A stretch of 64,000 nt of DNA from Phellopilus nigrolimitatus (taxonomy: Eukaryota > Basidiomycota > Agaricomycetes > Hymenochaetales > Hymenochaetaceae): NCBI GenBank assembly GCA_021029095.1, contig JAJOHG010000036.1, forward strand, positions 124,001 through 188,000. Direction: 5' to 3'. A model generated the notes under the pieces. It did no database searches. It had not been told where the DNA came from and worked only from the letters and a program-made list of their open reading frames with translations. The position numbers were made by a program, and so were the translations under genes. Below, piece after piece: positions 1 to 11,807 of the stretch (within the stretch, counting starts at the first letter, position 1; each line of letters starts with the position of its first letter).

Positions 1-186
1 CTCCGGGAGTGAGAGGAATAGTAAGACGAAGAGCAAAGCGGACAATAAGCGGATGCATGCGTGGAGTCTTCAATCGTAGAGGGAAAGAAGAACAGACCCA
101 AGTGAGAAAAATGCAAATAGTCTGAAGCATAACGCAGTCAAAATAAATACAAATCTGGGGAAAGAGTTTGTTTGTTGGTGCCCACC
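1..186. other. Window edge, no gene seen
   Basis: This stretch lies downstream of the RING-protein stop codon. It has no convincing ORF, and I see nothing in it beyond ordinary flanking sequence, which could be a 3' untranslated region. Confidence 0.4.
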
Positions 187-1489
187 CTAGAAGGTCAGAT
201 ATATTTTACGGACGTCCTTGATCTTTGCAGATGCACGACAGACCGGACACTGGCGCTTCCTATCAAGGGCACGATTGATGCATCTATAGGCTAAGATAAT
301 CAGTCTCTCTTTTTTCTTTTAGATGAAGAAAGTATACGCACGGCGTACAAAAAACGTGACCGCACCGCACACTGCTCAGATCGTCCGCCTGGTCGAGACA
401 AAGCGGGCACGTGTACCCGGCGTTTGCGCCCGGCATCGCGGAGCTCAAATTCTTTGCAGCAGACGTGCTCGGGGCGGGGACGCTGTCCGCGAGAGTTGAC
501 GAAGAGGAGGACGCCGAGTTGTTCTCAAGTGACGAGGAGGACGACGGCGGAGGTGGGGACGTGGGTGTAGGCACGGGGACTATGCGCGTGCGCGTGCTTC
601 GGAGCGCGTCGGCACCTTGCAGGTACGATATCTGAGCGCTCGTGTCCGACTCCGACTCGTCGTCTGAGTGTGCGAGGAAGTCCGAGTCGATATCGTCGTC
701 TTCGGAATCCTCGTTGGACGAACTGTGGTCGAGGTAACTCCCGTCATCACCACTCCCGTCGCTGGTAAGCCACGACGGCGAACGAGCGCCTCCATCACTG
801 CCGTCGCGCGGTAGTCCGAGAAAACTCTCCACGGTACGCGACATATGGTCCTCGAACGTCATGCGAAAGAACAGTTCCGCCGTCTCCGCAATTACTTCCT
901 CCTCCGCCTGCCGCGCCGCGCCAGCGCGAGGACCGGCAGCATTTGTCTCCTCCCTGTCATTCAAGGTCCTAGACCGGGCTCCGCTGTCTGTAGTGTTGGA
1001 CCAATGCCAATTAGGATCAGGCGTTGCTCGTGGCTCGTTGGAAAATGGAATTCCGATTCCTTCGTCGTTCTCGTCCTCGTCATCATCCTCATCCTCATCC
1101 TCATCCTCGTCTTCGCTACCATTGTCACTGTCGTCGCTATTTGCGGAGCCGTAATGACTGTCATCCTCTTCGTCCTCAGAATGCGGGGTAGGGTAGAGCG
1201 TCGGCATGGAGTCGTCAGACTCATACACGTCAAGATACTCGCCGCGGTGCACGGCGGCCATTCGGCGGTGCTGCTGCAGCCGAGCGGGGTCCGCAAAATC
1301 ACGAGAGCAGCGTAGACAGTAGTTATGTGCGGCGGAGTTGGCGAGGTGCGCTCTGAGGCTTGTCCCGGAGAGGAAAGACCGGGCGCAGGGTGTGCAGCGC
1401 GGGTGTCGGGGCGAAGCGTCGACGTGCGCCTGGCGCGCGGCATGTGAAGAGAAGGCGACCATGCACAGGTCACATCTCCAGGTCGACAT
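187..1489 (-). CDS. C2H2 zinc finger and RING finger protein (putative E3 ubiquitin ligase)
   Basis: Two exons on the minus strand: a long first exon down to 342, an intron at 284-341 (GTGCGT..TATAG) and a short last exon at 187-283. The N-terminus opens with a C2H2-type finger (MSTWRCDLC) and further Cys/His pairs. A long disordered centre follows, with an almost unbroken Asp/Glu run and Ser-rich stretches. The C-terminus is a C3HC4 RING: CPLC, then CGHVFCTPC, then after the intron CPVC. The intron splits the RING, and splicing at GTGCGT rather than the adjacent GTATAC is what restores the CTPCIN reading. A RING of this kind is expected to recruit an E2, so a ubiquitin-ligase role is inferred; the substrate is unknown. 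The frame stays open to an ATG at 1624, but that adds only a low-complexity Arg-rich leader, so I chose the ATG just before the first finger. Confidence 0.8.
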
Positions 1490-1624
1490 TGGAAATTGAG
1501 ATCGAGCGTGCCGCCGTAGGAGAAGGTGGCGACGGCGGCGACGGCGACGTTGTCGAATGACGAGACGAAAGCGCGTTGGACTCGTTTGTCTTGATCGGCC
1601 TTGCAGCGGCGCAGCCACGGCCAC

Positions 1625-2909
1625 AAAGCGTGCGAGTACATTGCCATATTGGATGCCATGTTCTCCAACGCGGAAAAATGGGAAGAACCGTGCCTGTGAT
1701 ATACAAGGCTAGACTTTGAAAACCTCAGGATACATGACTTCTCCCTCTTTGTCGTCCTTGTCCGTCACTAGATCACCTTGCCATCTACGTGTTTTCTTAT
1801 CGCTTCTGGAACGTCTATTTGCTTGCATTCACAGTGTGGCCCTTTTCTCTCTGGTTTGTGCATGCAACTAAGTACATGTACGTTGGGAGAACTCTACAGA
1901 CCTATATCCTCATGCGAATTACATCGTGCCGTCCATCCTTGGAAACAATCATACTTAATCTCAAAGCGACCTCTGAAACTTGTGAAAGAAGCGTCTGCGA
2001 GGCGAGCAGACTTCTCATCTTCTTACCAAGCAATTTACGATTCGCCTGCAGTCAAAGAATCGCGGTAGTACGCAAGCTTGACCGGGATCTGATATTGGTA
2101 CTTATTCCTCTTTAAAACTCTGTTCTATTCAAGATCAAGGGCTGATCTCTTCAAAATTGTCTTCGGAGAGAAGAGAGAAATCCTCAGTGGTCAGGGACGG
2201 AAAATCTCAAAGTTAGAGCAGGCGGGTAGTGATTTCGGCGACGCTGCAGGAAGTAGCAAACACAATCATCGTCTTGAGCTACCCAGACGTTTTTCGAATT
2301 CACAATGCTCCTTTGCTTCCACTCTCGAGCTCCTTCGACTGTCTTACGTCTTTCCCCGCCTTCGAGGATAGACCTTGATCTCACAATTTGCAGCAGGGAC
2401 GTGCACCATTTTAATTTATCGACACCGATCATTCTCGGCAGCATCTTTTGTGACTGTCGAAGCTCTAAGTCCGCTGGAAAGATCCTTGAGCCAGCAGAGC
2501 AATGCACACGATTCTGCGGTGTTCTGATAACACCGTTGATATAGGACCTTTTCTTTGGCAGTTCTATCTTCAAGAGTACCACGGCGAAGGGAAGTACGAG
2601 GACAGTTGTACATACATGGCTCCGAAGCTTGGTCGCATAGATCCGAATCATCTCGGGATACACGTACGTTTCGCTTTGACTTACAGCCTCGAGTCTCGAC
2701 GCAGGGCTCCCAACTGCTGCTTTGAGCTGTCCCAGCTTCTCAGATATCCATAAATTTGACAGCATCGGTGCAGGCAGATGTGTACTATCAGCGGTATGCG
2801 GGTGCGTCTGCCATGACCCTTGTTTTGTACGATATCGGTGTGTAATTTTTCACCTGCTGTTGACGCCTGTTAACCAGAGGTATCACTCTCTGCGCATCTA
2901 GTGATTACT
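1625..2909. other. Gene-poor stretch
   Basis: Several ORFs of 60-190 codons occur on both strands, the longest on the minus strand at 2184-2765. None has a recognisable motif, a good splice pattern or the sharper codon bias of the neighbouring genes. I see no supported gene here. Confidence 0.4.
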
Positions 2910-4020
2910 ATGGATAAAGAAGTAAGGGATGATGTATCGTATACAAACTGTACTGATTTGAGCGCTCATGGAGTACGGATTTGTTTTTCTGGGTAAGTCG
3001 ATACAAAGATATATTTTCTGACTTACGATGCATTTCAGGGACGATTGTTTAGTCTTATACAACTCATTGATTTTCCCGTACGCCTTTGATTACCCCTATG
3101 CAAAAAGCATGTTTGATCCACGTGTACACAAAATCGCTACTATGGGCTGGTTGTGGTTTGTGTATATCTGTGGGGTAGGTTCCATTCACGGCCTCCTGCT
3201 AAATCCATTCCGACCGTTATTCAGGCGATATGGGGCATCATTTCTTGGATGGGTTGTATTTGCCCTGAGCTTCTTTCTTCTAAAGTAATGATGATAAAGA
3301 CTTGTATATTTCCTAATTGTAAGTTTTCTCATCGTGAGTCTTCGATCTTCATGACTGAATGCCAACGAATCTCACAGGCAAAAGAATCGTCGAGTTTGCC
3401 ACATGGACTGGTCAGCAATTCAATAGGCCTTGGCCGAACTGATGTCTGATCACATCTTTTCCAGGTTGTTCTATGATCCTTCTTGCTGACGGTAAGGCTC
3501 CCTGTTTCTCGGCGCATGCATTTACTAACATATTCCTCTAATCAATCATAGCTATACTCACGCTCTTTTCGAGCAAAGTCTGTGAACTTCTTTTCTTATT
3601 TCCAAACGCGGTATCTCATAGGCCATTCCAGCGATGGGCCGTCACTAGATTTATCGCTGGTCTATATACCGCTCAAGGGGCGGTGATGGCAGGAATATTA
3701 ATAGCGTACGGACGCTGATTCACAGGTTTGTCTGCATAACGTTCAGCTTCTTGATCATATGATGCGTCCTCGCTATCCAAATGATAATTAGGTTTTGGGT
3801 CGCATGCTCTCCAGGCTTGCGGAATCTTTACTCCCAAATGGCTTTATCCATACTGGTCTGCATGAACTCCTCGCTGTTTTCTGTCGAGTCTATGGCTAAA
3901 TACTTCTGGCTCAGGATCCCTCCGTTGGTCTTCGAACTGGTCCTTTTAGTTATGACTTTGTTCAAAACAATGGCATTCCGAAAAAATGACAAGAGGTGCC
4001 GATGTGCGCAGGAGGTTTAA
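2910..4020 (+). other. Possible degenerate multi-pass membrane protein gene
   Basis: A series of plus-strand exon-sized pieces lies between plausible splice sites. The first starts with an ATG at 2910 and contains DLSAHGVRICF, which resembles the N-terminus of a family of Agaricomycete multi-pass membrane proteins. Strongly hydrophobic segments follow at about 3150-3290 and 3560-3715. The last piece (3781-4020) ends with a Phe/Leu-rich helix and a basic tail, similar to the C-terminal helix of DUF6533-type proteins. I could not join the pieces into one open frame: the first splice leads straight into a stop in the phase needed. It may be a pseudogene, or a real gene whose introns I misread. 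The family assignment is a guess from pattern only. Confidence 0.3.
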
Positions 4021-4848
4021 TTTGGTTCACGTCCTTGCACGAGACCAAAGCGTGTATTTCGCCAGTTAAATTTTAAGCTGCTATTTCTGATAGAGTTATC
4101 TGCGGAGGGCTCAATTTACTGATTCCTGCTTCTCGCTAGTATTTTTCTAGCCGGCAGCGTGAGCATCGCACTTTGGACAGAGCCAGCGCCAGGAACGCCC
4201 AATAACAGTAGCATCAGCCTAGCCATCGCTATTCCGTGCATCATAGAAGTCGTGTTTTGATTAACTTGCGCGAGGCAGCCACAACGCAGTCGGCAATGCT
4301 AGACGAAAGCATGAAGAGCATGGAGGCCTTTCGGGGGGAGGGGGATAGCTGAGCAAAGTAAAGTCCCAGTTTCTTGCAGTGCAATTGTGTCGCAGCTCGG
4401 GTTTGTTGTATGTATATTATATTGTGCATTCTTGTCGGTGGAATTCATTCTTCTGTGCCGCCTTGGTCACGGAATGAAAATCAGACAATGAGTAAACGAG
4501 TAAAGCGAGTAAGCACTAATTAGTCATAACCTGAGATGTAACATGGTGATGGTACGCCAGGCAAAAAGTTGAGAAAAAAATGTTATGGACCGAATATCTT
4601 CATTCTCATGTGGCCGTTTTTTCTTTCTTTCTTTCAGAATGATCGACGCGCCATCTCTGCGGCTGTACTGGCGCCTAGTTACAGTATGACGTCATTGCTA
4701 CAACTCGCTTTGGTTTCGTAAGCTTGACATCTCAACTCGAGCTATAATTCACCTCCTCCTACTTCCACGATATTAATCCTAGACTTACCACAGTCTCTAG
4801 GTTCAACAGAGAATCTCAAACTTCACTGATACTCGCAAATCATAAAGG
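4021..4848. other. Intergenic stretch upstream of the DUF4336 gene
   Basis: No gene is visible. A weak TATA-like CTATAATT near 4740 lies about 105 bp ahead of the next start codon, and pyrimidine-rich tracts (TTTCTTTCTTTCTTTC, about 4620) precede it. This is consistent with promoter sequence but is not specific. Confidence 0.35.
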
Positions 4849-6037
4849 ATGTCAGAAACCGTAATACGCGAAGTCGCTCAAAATGTGTGGACGTTCTCTC
4901 GGTAAGGGCTTCATCCCTATCCAACTACAATATTTATTTCTATTGACAACGGCTTGACCGTCGGCAAACACAGACCTTTCGCGCGTTTCGGTTTTCTTCC
5001 ATTTGGTGGACGATCGACAGCGGTCAAGCTCGCGAATGGCGACCTCTGGGTCCTCGCAAGCACGCCACTCGACACGGAGACGAAGACGAAGCTACAGGAG
5101 CTGGGAGGACAGGTAAGGTACATTATTGGCGCGGATGCCGAGCATGATCTGTTTCTGCGTGAGTGCTCGAGCTTGGTGGAATAAGTGGTTTTCATTGACA
5201 CGTTCGTGCCACACCGTGACGTCCACTCTCTCTTTTCTGTATAACTTGCGCTCGTAGCCGAATTCAAGAAGGCATATCCAGAGGCCCGACTCATCGGTGT
5301 TCAAGAGTACCTTTCAAGGCCCAAGTTCAAGGATTTCCACTTCTTCGGACGTACGTTCAATTCGCGACCTGCGAAATATTTTCTAACGGCGTCTGAACAG
5401 TATACGGCAAGGATCCCGAGGGAACTAAGTACGGTTTCGAAGAGGAAATCAAATCCTGGTACGCATTTCTCTTTTGAGTAGCGTCTGTTACAATTTGCTC
5501 AGACATTGCGCAGTTACTTTTCTGGGTTCCAGAACAAAGATGTCGCCTTCAACCACATCGCGTCGCGCACGCTTATTGAGGCAGACTTACTTTTCAACCT
5601 CCCGCCTCTCGAACAAGCGAGTCGACTTACCTCGTGTCTTTGTTGCTTAGCTAACTTCTTTGCTGCACCATAGTACTCAAAATCAAAGTCGTCCGGTAGG
5701 ATCCCTATCATCGGCAACCTAGGCCCGTTCTCCTGGGCACATAAGCAGTTCGTTTGGAGTGCAGGCAGGGATAAGGAGTAAGCATCGTCAGACGTGAAAG
5801 CTTCTTGCTCGGCTCATCAGCCCGTTGCTTTTTGCCTATAGGGCGATGAAACGTGACGCGAAGACCGTTGCCGGATGGGACTTTGAGAGGATCATTCCCT
5901 GCCACGGGGTGTGTTATTTCCCCCTATTACCCTTCTATGCCTGATTGGAATTCTCAATGACTTTGGTGAATCAGGATGTGATCGAGACGGGTGGCAAAAA
6001 CGCGTGGACAGAGGCGTACAAGTGGTATCTGAAGTGA
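4849..6037 (+). CDS. DUF4336 domain-containing protein
   Basis: A multi-exon gene encoding about 240 residues. Starting from MSETVIREVAQNVW, the joined exons give the whole DUF4336 pattern: an early GGRSTAVKL strand, an LASTPLD segment, IIGADAEHDLF, HFFGVYGKDPEGTKYGF, an acidic FNLPP stretch, GNLGPFSW, a KRDAK helix and a closing IIPCHGDVIETGG segment. The family is distantly related to the metallo-beta-lactamase fold, but its reaction is not established and I claim none. Splicing needs seven short introns. One of them (5617-5673) begins with GC instead of GT, and using it is the only way to read PLEQYSKSKSSG without a break. No signal peptide is seen, so the protein is probably cytosolic. 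Confidence 0.88.
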
Positions 6038-6191
6038 AGCAGGCTCATCAGGACGTGTGGTGTGTATGTGGTGCGATCATGTGGATACGCGCATTTTCAG
6101 AGGTGCGGCTTTCTCCTTAATCTTTCGTTGTCGCTTAGCGCTCTCCTTTTTTCGCTGAAGGCTGATGCGTTCTCCACACGTAAGTGTACTT

Positions 6192-6215
6192 GATTCGCAG
6201 ATTCGCAGATTCGCA
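6192..6215. repeat. 8-bp tandem repeat, three copies
   Basis: GATTCGCA occurs three times head to tail, followed by GATTCGCA-like ATAAC. It is a short direct repeat in intergenic DNA with no evident function. Confidence 0.8.
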
Positions 6216-9109
6216 TAACAATTGTACAATTACTATGACAATTAAGTCAAAATCGATGAAATCGAAGACTCAACCAGATAGCTGCAATCGAGGCTGCAAG
6301 AAGATCTGCGCAAGCTCGCGCGGCCCTAATTATGCCTAATATCGGATTTTAATTGCTCCTCGTCCCGCAGCCTGTCCGAGGAAAACACCATCTCCTCCGA
6401 ATCGCTTGTTCCGTGGTACCGCGGCCATTTGCATCCGTAGACTCGCTGATGAGGACCCTTAAGTAAGGGTTCCGCTCGTCTCATTGTTTTCTTTGACTCG
6501 CATTGGATACACGTACTGCACGAAGAGCCGACCTGCTGGGAATCCGAGCCAAAATAGCCTAGTACATGTACATGTACGCGAGTTTCGGCCCTTGGTTCTC
6601 GGTGGGGCGCATCTGTCGATGTCTTGAACGTGCTTTGGGGCCGGCCACTCCAAATGGCACTCCAATGACTTCTCATTTCCTACGTAAGGACACATCGAGT
6701 TGTTACGTTTGATATCGATGGTGGATTCTTTGGTATCTGCAGGTTTGTTTCGCGTTGATGAGCCACTGTTTGCTGTCTGCCTTTGTAAGACTGGCAATCG
6801 GACGTTACTCACGTGCTTTCACCAGTGTTCAGGCATGAGCCTGCTTAGATTCTTTGTATTATCTGTAGGTGTTGGCCTTTTGCCTGCCAGCGATTACTAA
6901 AATGACTATCATGGGGTCAGGAGCCAGCTCGACCGGCTTTCGCGGACATCTGCTGCGCTACAGTCATTTCCGGCGCTAATAAGCTCTTAGGCGAGTAGCT
7001 TAATCATTGGTTTAGATATCATCTCGTAGTTAAAGATTACAGGTGCGTGTGCAGAAAGACGGGTTATCATGATGACTTGCTGACTGTTTTTGTGCTGGAA
7101 TCGGGCATCTTTGAGCAGAGGTACGACAAATGCTTGACCTGCTCAATGATTCGCGATCAATTATCATGGCAAGAACTATTCTGCATGGTGCAGCCCGTCC
7201 ACTGTTTAATTTAATAATCCCAAGTGGTTGTGCAAGTGGAACAAAGTTAACTCCACGGAAAGACAGATGAATGAGATGAGCCAGATGCTTTGACGAAACG
7301 TATTGCAACCCTGTACATGTCTATGAGGGTTCATAGGATGTCGAGTTTACATCAATTTGTTAGTACTCGACGTCTCTTCTACCCCGTCTTCCTTCGTAAC
7401 ACCGGAGTGCGCGAAATTGAGTGTAAGCTGTTTTCAACCTTCTACATATTGAGCAGCCTTTTTATCTACTTCGAACGACACGAAAGATGTAATATATATG
7501 TTTGTTTCCTTGGATTTAATTCGTTTGAGAATGCCCTTCATATGAGCGTTTCTCCATGTAGACATCGAAATGAGTTTTATGGGAAAGTCCATCGAATCAT
7601 AATATTGTTTATTCGTTACCGCGGCTTCTTTATCGCTTCAATATGGGGAGCCTTTCGTTGACTCGCAAGAAGCCGACATCGAAGGCGCTTACGGAAAGAA
7701 ATAAGGTGGGGAAGCCCGCGAAGACCAAGCTCCTCGTCAGCTGTGTTTCGCATCTTGCACGAGGAGCTTGTACAAGATATAATCTCAGCACGATTTGTGG
7801 TCAAATGTTAGTAAAATAATGTGGTCCACGATCCGGATTGGATGTTAAGTCACCGAACTTCAAAATCCGCGGACTGATTTCGGAAGAAATTTGTGGATAT
7901 AATGACTAGCCAGACTACGTAAGCCGTGATTTCCGTGCAGACGATAAAATCTCGAGGAGACTCGTGGCCTGCCCCGGCGGCGTTCGATAAAAAGTGACTT
8001 TTCGTTTCCCGAGGGGCTACGCACAGGCTTCGCATGTCCTCGGGTCGTGTGCAAAGGCGCGGAGGTCGATTTACAGGCACAGTGGATGCATATACAGGCG
8101 GGATGGAGCCCTGGCGATGTGTGGTGAATACAGAGATTTTTTTATCAATGTAAGCCTGTGCCGAAGTCCCGATCCCCACAAGGCTCGCTGAGCCGAGCGG
8201 CAGATGCCGAAGTTCGCTCACACCATCGTAGGCTTATACTATGATTTCGAGTTCGTGACCCATGTCTTCGCTCTGGTTCCATATCCAGTTCCGTCAGCTC
8301 GTTGCTACGCCTTACTTGACTTCTTTGTACTATCAGCGGTAGACTACCGAGATGATACCCCGGCCGAAGCTTCGGCCATAATTGCCTCCGACCTGCAGAG
8401 GCTAAGCATCTCGAAAGTTTACCATGAGTATCCGCGGAGCTTAGGGACTGCTTTTGTCTCCTGTTATTGGTCTCGGCTTCACTTTGTGTCTGGCCATAGT
8501 TTGTATTGTCACTGGCAGCAGAACGGCATGTCGATACTTACTGATAAGGGTATACTTGCTTCTTGTTATTACGCGTCTGCGTCGTGTTTTGCTACTCCTC
8601 ATGCATCTTAGGCTAGAAGTCGCAACTCGGGAAAAAAATCTCGTTTTCGTTAATCTGAATGACAATCTCAATCTCGATGCATAAGAACTATCACGGATCT
8701 AGTCCACCAGCTTGACCTCGTTTATGCTTTGTTCCTCTCATCTGCTATTCAGCGAGTCATGTGAGCCTCGGCGCGAACATCGTCATAATCAAGGTATTGT
8801 GTAAAACAGTCTTCTGGATACGTGATTCAAACTAGACCGAGGGTGTTCTGGATGTTTCAGTGTCTCCGCCTAGCTAAGCGAGTAGAATCGTCCGCTTTTA
8901 ATGACCCTCCGTACGGAACTAAAAAAACGGAAATTACGGGAGGCGGTGCTTCTATAAATCGCATTGGCTTTTGTGTGTAAGTTCTGATCGGCAGACGAAG
9001 GTACATGGAACCATCAACAAAATTCGAGACGAGGACGGATCCGTGGAGATAAGACTGCGCTAGCCATTCCTACGAGCTTCTGAATTTATCATCTCGCCAT
9101 GACGCCGAG

Positions 9110-9116
9110 TATAAAA
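9110..9116 (+). promoter_or_regulatory. TATA box of the methyltransferase gene
   Basis: TATAAAA lies about 100 bp before the start codon at 9217, with pyrimidine-rich sequence between. The spacing fits a core promoter with a 5' leader of about 70 nt. Confidence 0.5.
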
Positions 9117-9216
9117 TCTCCTTACTTCATCGTGCTCACCGTCTGCCCTTCTGCTCGTTGCTCACAACTTTGGTTGCGTTATTCAATCCGGCCTTACTTC
9201 ATCACTTATTCTCACA

Positions 9217-10704
9217 ATGTTGACGGCGACTGCCACCGAGCTGCACACCCCGGAAGGCTTGAGGAATCTGTTCGGAAGGGGAATGAATTTAGGCAGCGAG
9301 GTGAGCTGCCGTCACTTTTTCTTCCTTTTTTCCCCTTTCTCTTTCAAACATCTGGACTATGCTAATTTGCATGTCAGCTGTACAAGCTCCCCGCCGATAA
9401 ACAGGAAATGGATGTAAGCCACTTAATTCGTTTCCGTTGTGCTCGAATGTTGACCAATATGTATTCACTACAGCGCCTTTCACTTCAGCACAGGATCTGG
9501 AAATTGATGGTCGGCGGCCTTTATCCCAAAGAAGCAGAAGATGCCGTCCAAAGGGCCCTTCGCCGCGGCGACGGTGACTCGAGGCAACCTATGATTCTTG
9601 ACATTGGATCGGGTTCTGGCTCATGGTTCGTAGATTGGGTTTCCAAGTGATGGAGTTTAACCAATTTTGTGCGACTCAGGACCGTTGAAATGGCGATGAA
9701 GTTCCCTCACGCTAAAGTCATTGGTATGGATCTCATTCAAAGCAATCCAGGGTACGTGCGTATCCTCTCCCGCATAATCTTCTTTACTGAACATTCCCCT
9801 ATCGCCGTGCAGCTACATTCCTCCCAACTGCAGGTGATCAGCTGCCTCTCTTTCCAATTTCGAACGGGAGTTGATTTTTTCCCGCTTTGGCGCCTTAGCT
9901 TCGTCAAAGCAAATGCAACGATTGCACTAGAGAAATATGCATGCCAATTCGACGTAATCCAATGTCGCAGTGTTGCCAAACATGTAACCTTCTCTTCTCA
10001 CAGTGCTGGCACTGTACTAATGACTGCACGTAGGTACCAGACGCTTCCGCGTTAACACGAAGTATCGCCAAGTCTCTGCGACCAGGTGAGATTAGACGCG
10101 ATTTGATGCCTCTGAGAAATATAAGTGACTAACGCCTTTCTTTGCAGGAGGCGTTTTCTTCTTTGCCGACGCCGTCACACTCATCTACGACGCCAACAAG
10201 GAACCTAATCCGCCTGTTCAGAGCAGCGAAACCACCTTTGAAGATGGCATCGAACGCAGCTGGTTCGCACGCTGGTTACTCGAGGTCACTGGTAACTGGA
10301 CGACGAAAGCTCTTCAGAAGACTGAAGGCGACAAACTCAATATCCTCATTCGTGAGGATAGCCAGCTTGAGTATCTGGGGGAGAAGGCATACTGGAGTCC
10401 TATCAATTGGGACGGCGCGGACCCCATTGAGAACCCGAACGGCGCCGAGGTCGGCAAGCTAATGGTACTGAATGTCTTTGTGAGTTGCTGAATGTTACTT
10501 TCTGAATTTCGTGATCGGATTGCTTTTACTAATTCATGTTTTCTCCAGGACTTCCTACAAGCTAGTAAGCCGTCACTTTTATCCGGAGGCCTGTCCGAGA
10601 AACTCGTAAACACATGGGTGGAAAATGTTCAGAAAGAGACGCTTGATCCCGCGAAGCGTTTGTTGATGAAATGGGTAGTGACGTGGGCTGAGAAGACGGA
10701 ATGA
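9217..10704 (+). CDS. Class I SAM-dependent methyltransferase
   Basis: About 330 residues in nine short exons. The start MLTATATELHTPEG is the first ATG after the TATA box. Exon 1 runs to GMNLGSE, then LYKLPADKQEMD, then RLSLQHRIWKLMVGGLYP. Motif I of the Rossmann methyltransferase fold is ILDIGSGSGSW; it is followed by VEMAMKFPHAKVIGMDL (motif II with the acidic residue that binds the ribose), FDVIQCRSVAKH (motif IV) and SLRPGGVFFFADA (motif post-IV strand). The remainder holds the substrate-side region (ERSWFARWLLEVTGNW) and a C-terminal helix. This is the layout of the many UMTA/LaeA-like and UbiE-like fungal methyltransferases; the substrate cannot be told from sequence. No signal peptide or membrane segment is seen, so it is probably cytosolic or nuclear. 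Confidence 0.88.
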
Positions 10705-11807
10705 GATTCGGTTCTATGAATATCTTCATTTGTTTTCTTATTTTCTGACTCGGGACTACTCTCTTCTCGTGTATACCTTTCCTATCTTTTCCGTTTATGT
10801 TCTCTCGTGATGCTATGATCCGTCACCCGGTACTCGTGTGAGTAAGTAGGTATGTAAGTAGGTATATTTCCCGACTCGGCCCACAAAGGAAACGCTGGCT
10901 CGCATTATTCGTTCCACGACGAAGGATAGAAATGTATTCAACCTAAAGAAAGGCGGAACAATGATCATGGTTGGCGCTTTGACGGCATCTCGGCTGGTGA
11001 TCCCAGAAAAGTCTTCGGTTCCCTAAAACAGGAAGGCAGTTCCCACCTGCGTAGCACACGAGTCGTTTCGTGGTACGCTCAAATCATCAAAAAAAAAATT
11101 ATGCTTCGTTTTTGTTTCTCATATATGTCTAGGACAAAGATTCGCATAGTTTCACAACACTGTTTGCGTGAACGATGCAGACGAGAACCACCTTCCTTTA
11201 AAGGGGGGCCGAGGACTTTTCTGACCCACTTGTAGTGCGTTGAACGACCTATAAGAACTTCTGATTGTTGGAATTTCAGCGAACGCGCAGAAACTGTTAC
11301 GGACAAATCGGGTAGATTAGTAAGCAGTTAGGCTGAAGCGTTTGTCCACGCGCCAATGGGAACAAACGGACTCTTTGTGCGCAACTGCTGGCGACCCCGC
11401 CCCTCGAAGTTCAACGCTGATCTATTCATTCAAGGGCTCTTACGGACTTCTGTCGGCCACTACTCACGATTTCGAAACATCTGTGACCATTGAGTATTCA
11501 TTAACGATCTGATTTTGTCTTGTTACTCCACCCCGGATAAGTTTCGCTTTTGACTTGAGCAAGAAAGGGTTCCTATTGATATAATTCAAGTAAATACGCG
11601 GCCAAGCCACCCGTTTATTACATGCTGGTATTTGACGTGGAGGAATTTCGCCCCGATGTTGCATCAGAGCGCCAGCTGTGCGGCTTTGGAAAGACTTGCA
11701 CAGCCCGAAGAGTTTCCGACGCAAATTTAAAACATGTATAAAGAGCTCGCTTGTTCTTTTGTCGATTATAAACGTCGACAGATTCTCACTCGAATCCCTA
11801 AACTTCA
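10705..11807. other. Intergenic stretch upstream of the GH12 gene
   Basis: No gene is supported. It contains a GTAAGTAGGTAT direct repeat near 10845-10865, a CCAAT motif at about 11352 and CCCCGC at 11395-11400 (GCGGGG on the other strand). That last motif matches the consensus SYGGRG bound by the fungal carbon-catabolite repressor CreA/Cre1. This is compatible with a glucose-repressed cellulase-type gene, but single motifs of this length are weak evidence. Confidence 0.35.
11737..11743 (+). promoter_or_regulatory. TATA box of the GH12 gene
   Basis: TATAAAG lies 65 bp before the start codon at 11808, a normal fungal core-promoter spacing. Confidence 0.5.

Larger units (their letters stand above)
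6038..9216. other. Gene-poor stretch of 3.2 kb
   Basis: Many short ORFs occur on both strands, none with a motif, a convincing exon chain or a strong coding signature. It includes a small tandem repeat (GATTCGCA three times at 6192-6215) and, near its right end, the promoter of the methyltransferase gene. I see nothing that supports a gene. Confidence 0.4.

Noticed and set aside
845..1315. Plus-strand ORF rich in Val/Ile/Leu opposite the acidic run
   Set aside because: It is the antisense of the Asp/Glu repeat of the RING protein, which gives hydrophobic runs by codon complement.
1490..1624. In-frame ATG at 1624 giving an Arg-rich N-terminal leader to the RING protein
   Set aside because: The extra 45 residues are low-complexity and the ATG just before the first finger gives a standard C2H2 start; the longer form is kept only as an alternative.
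2184..2765. 193-codon minus-strand ORF
   Set aside because: No motif and composition unlike the real exons in the window; chance open frame.
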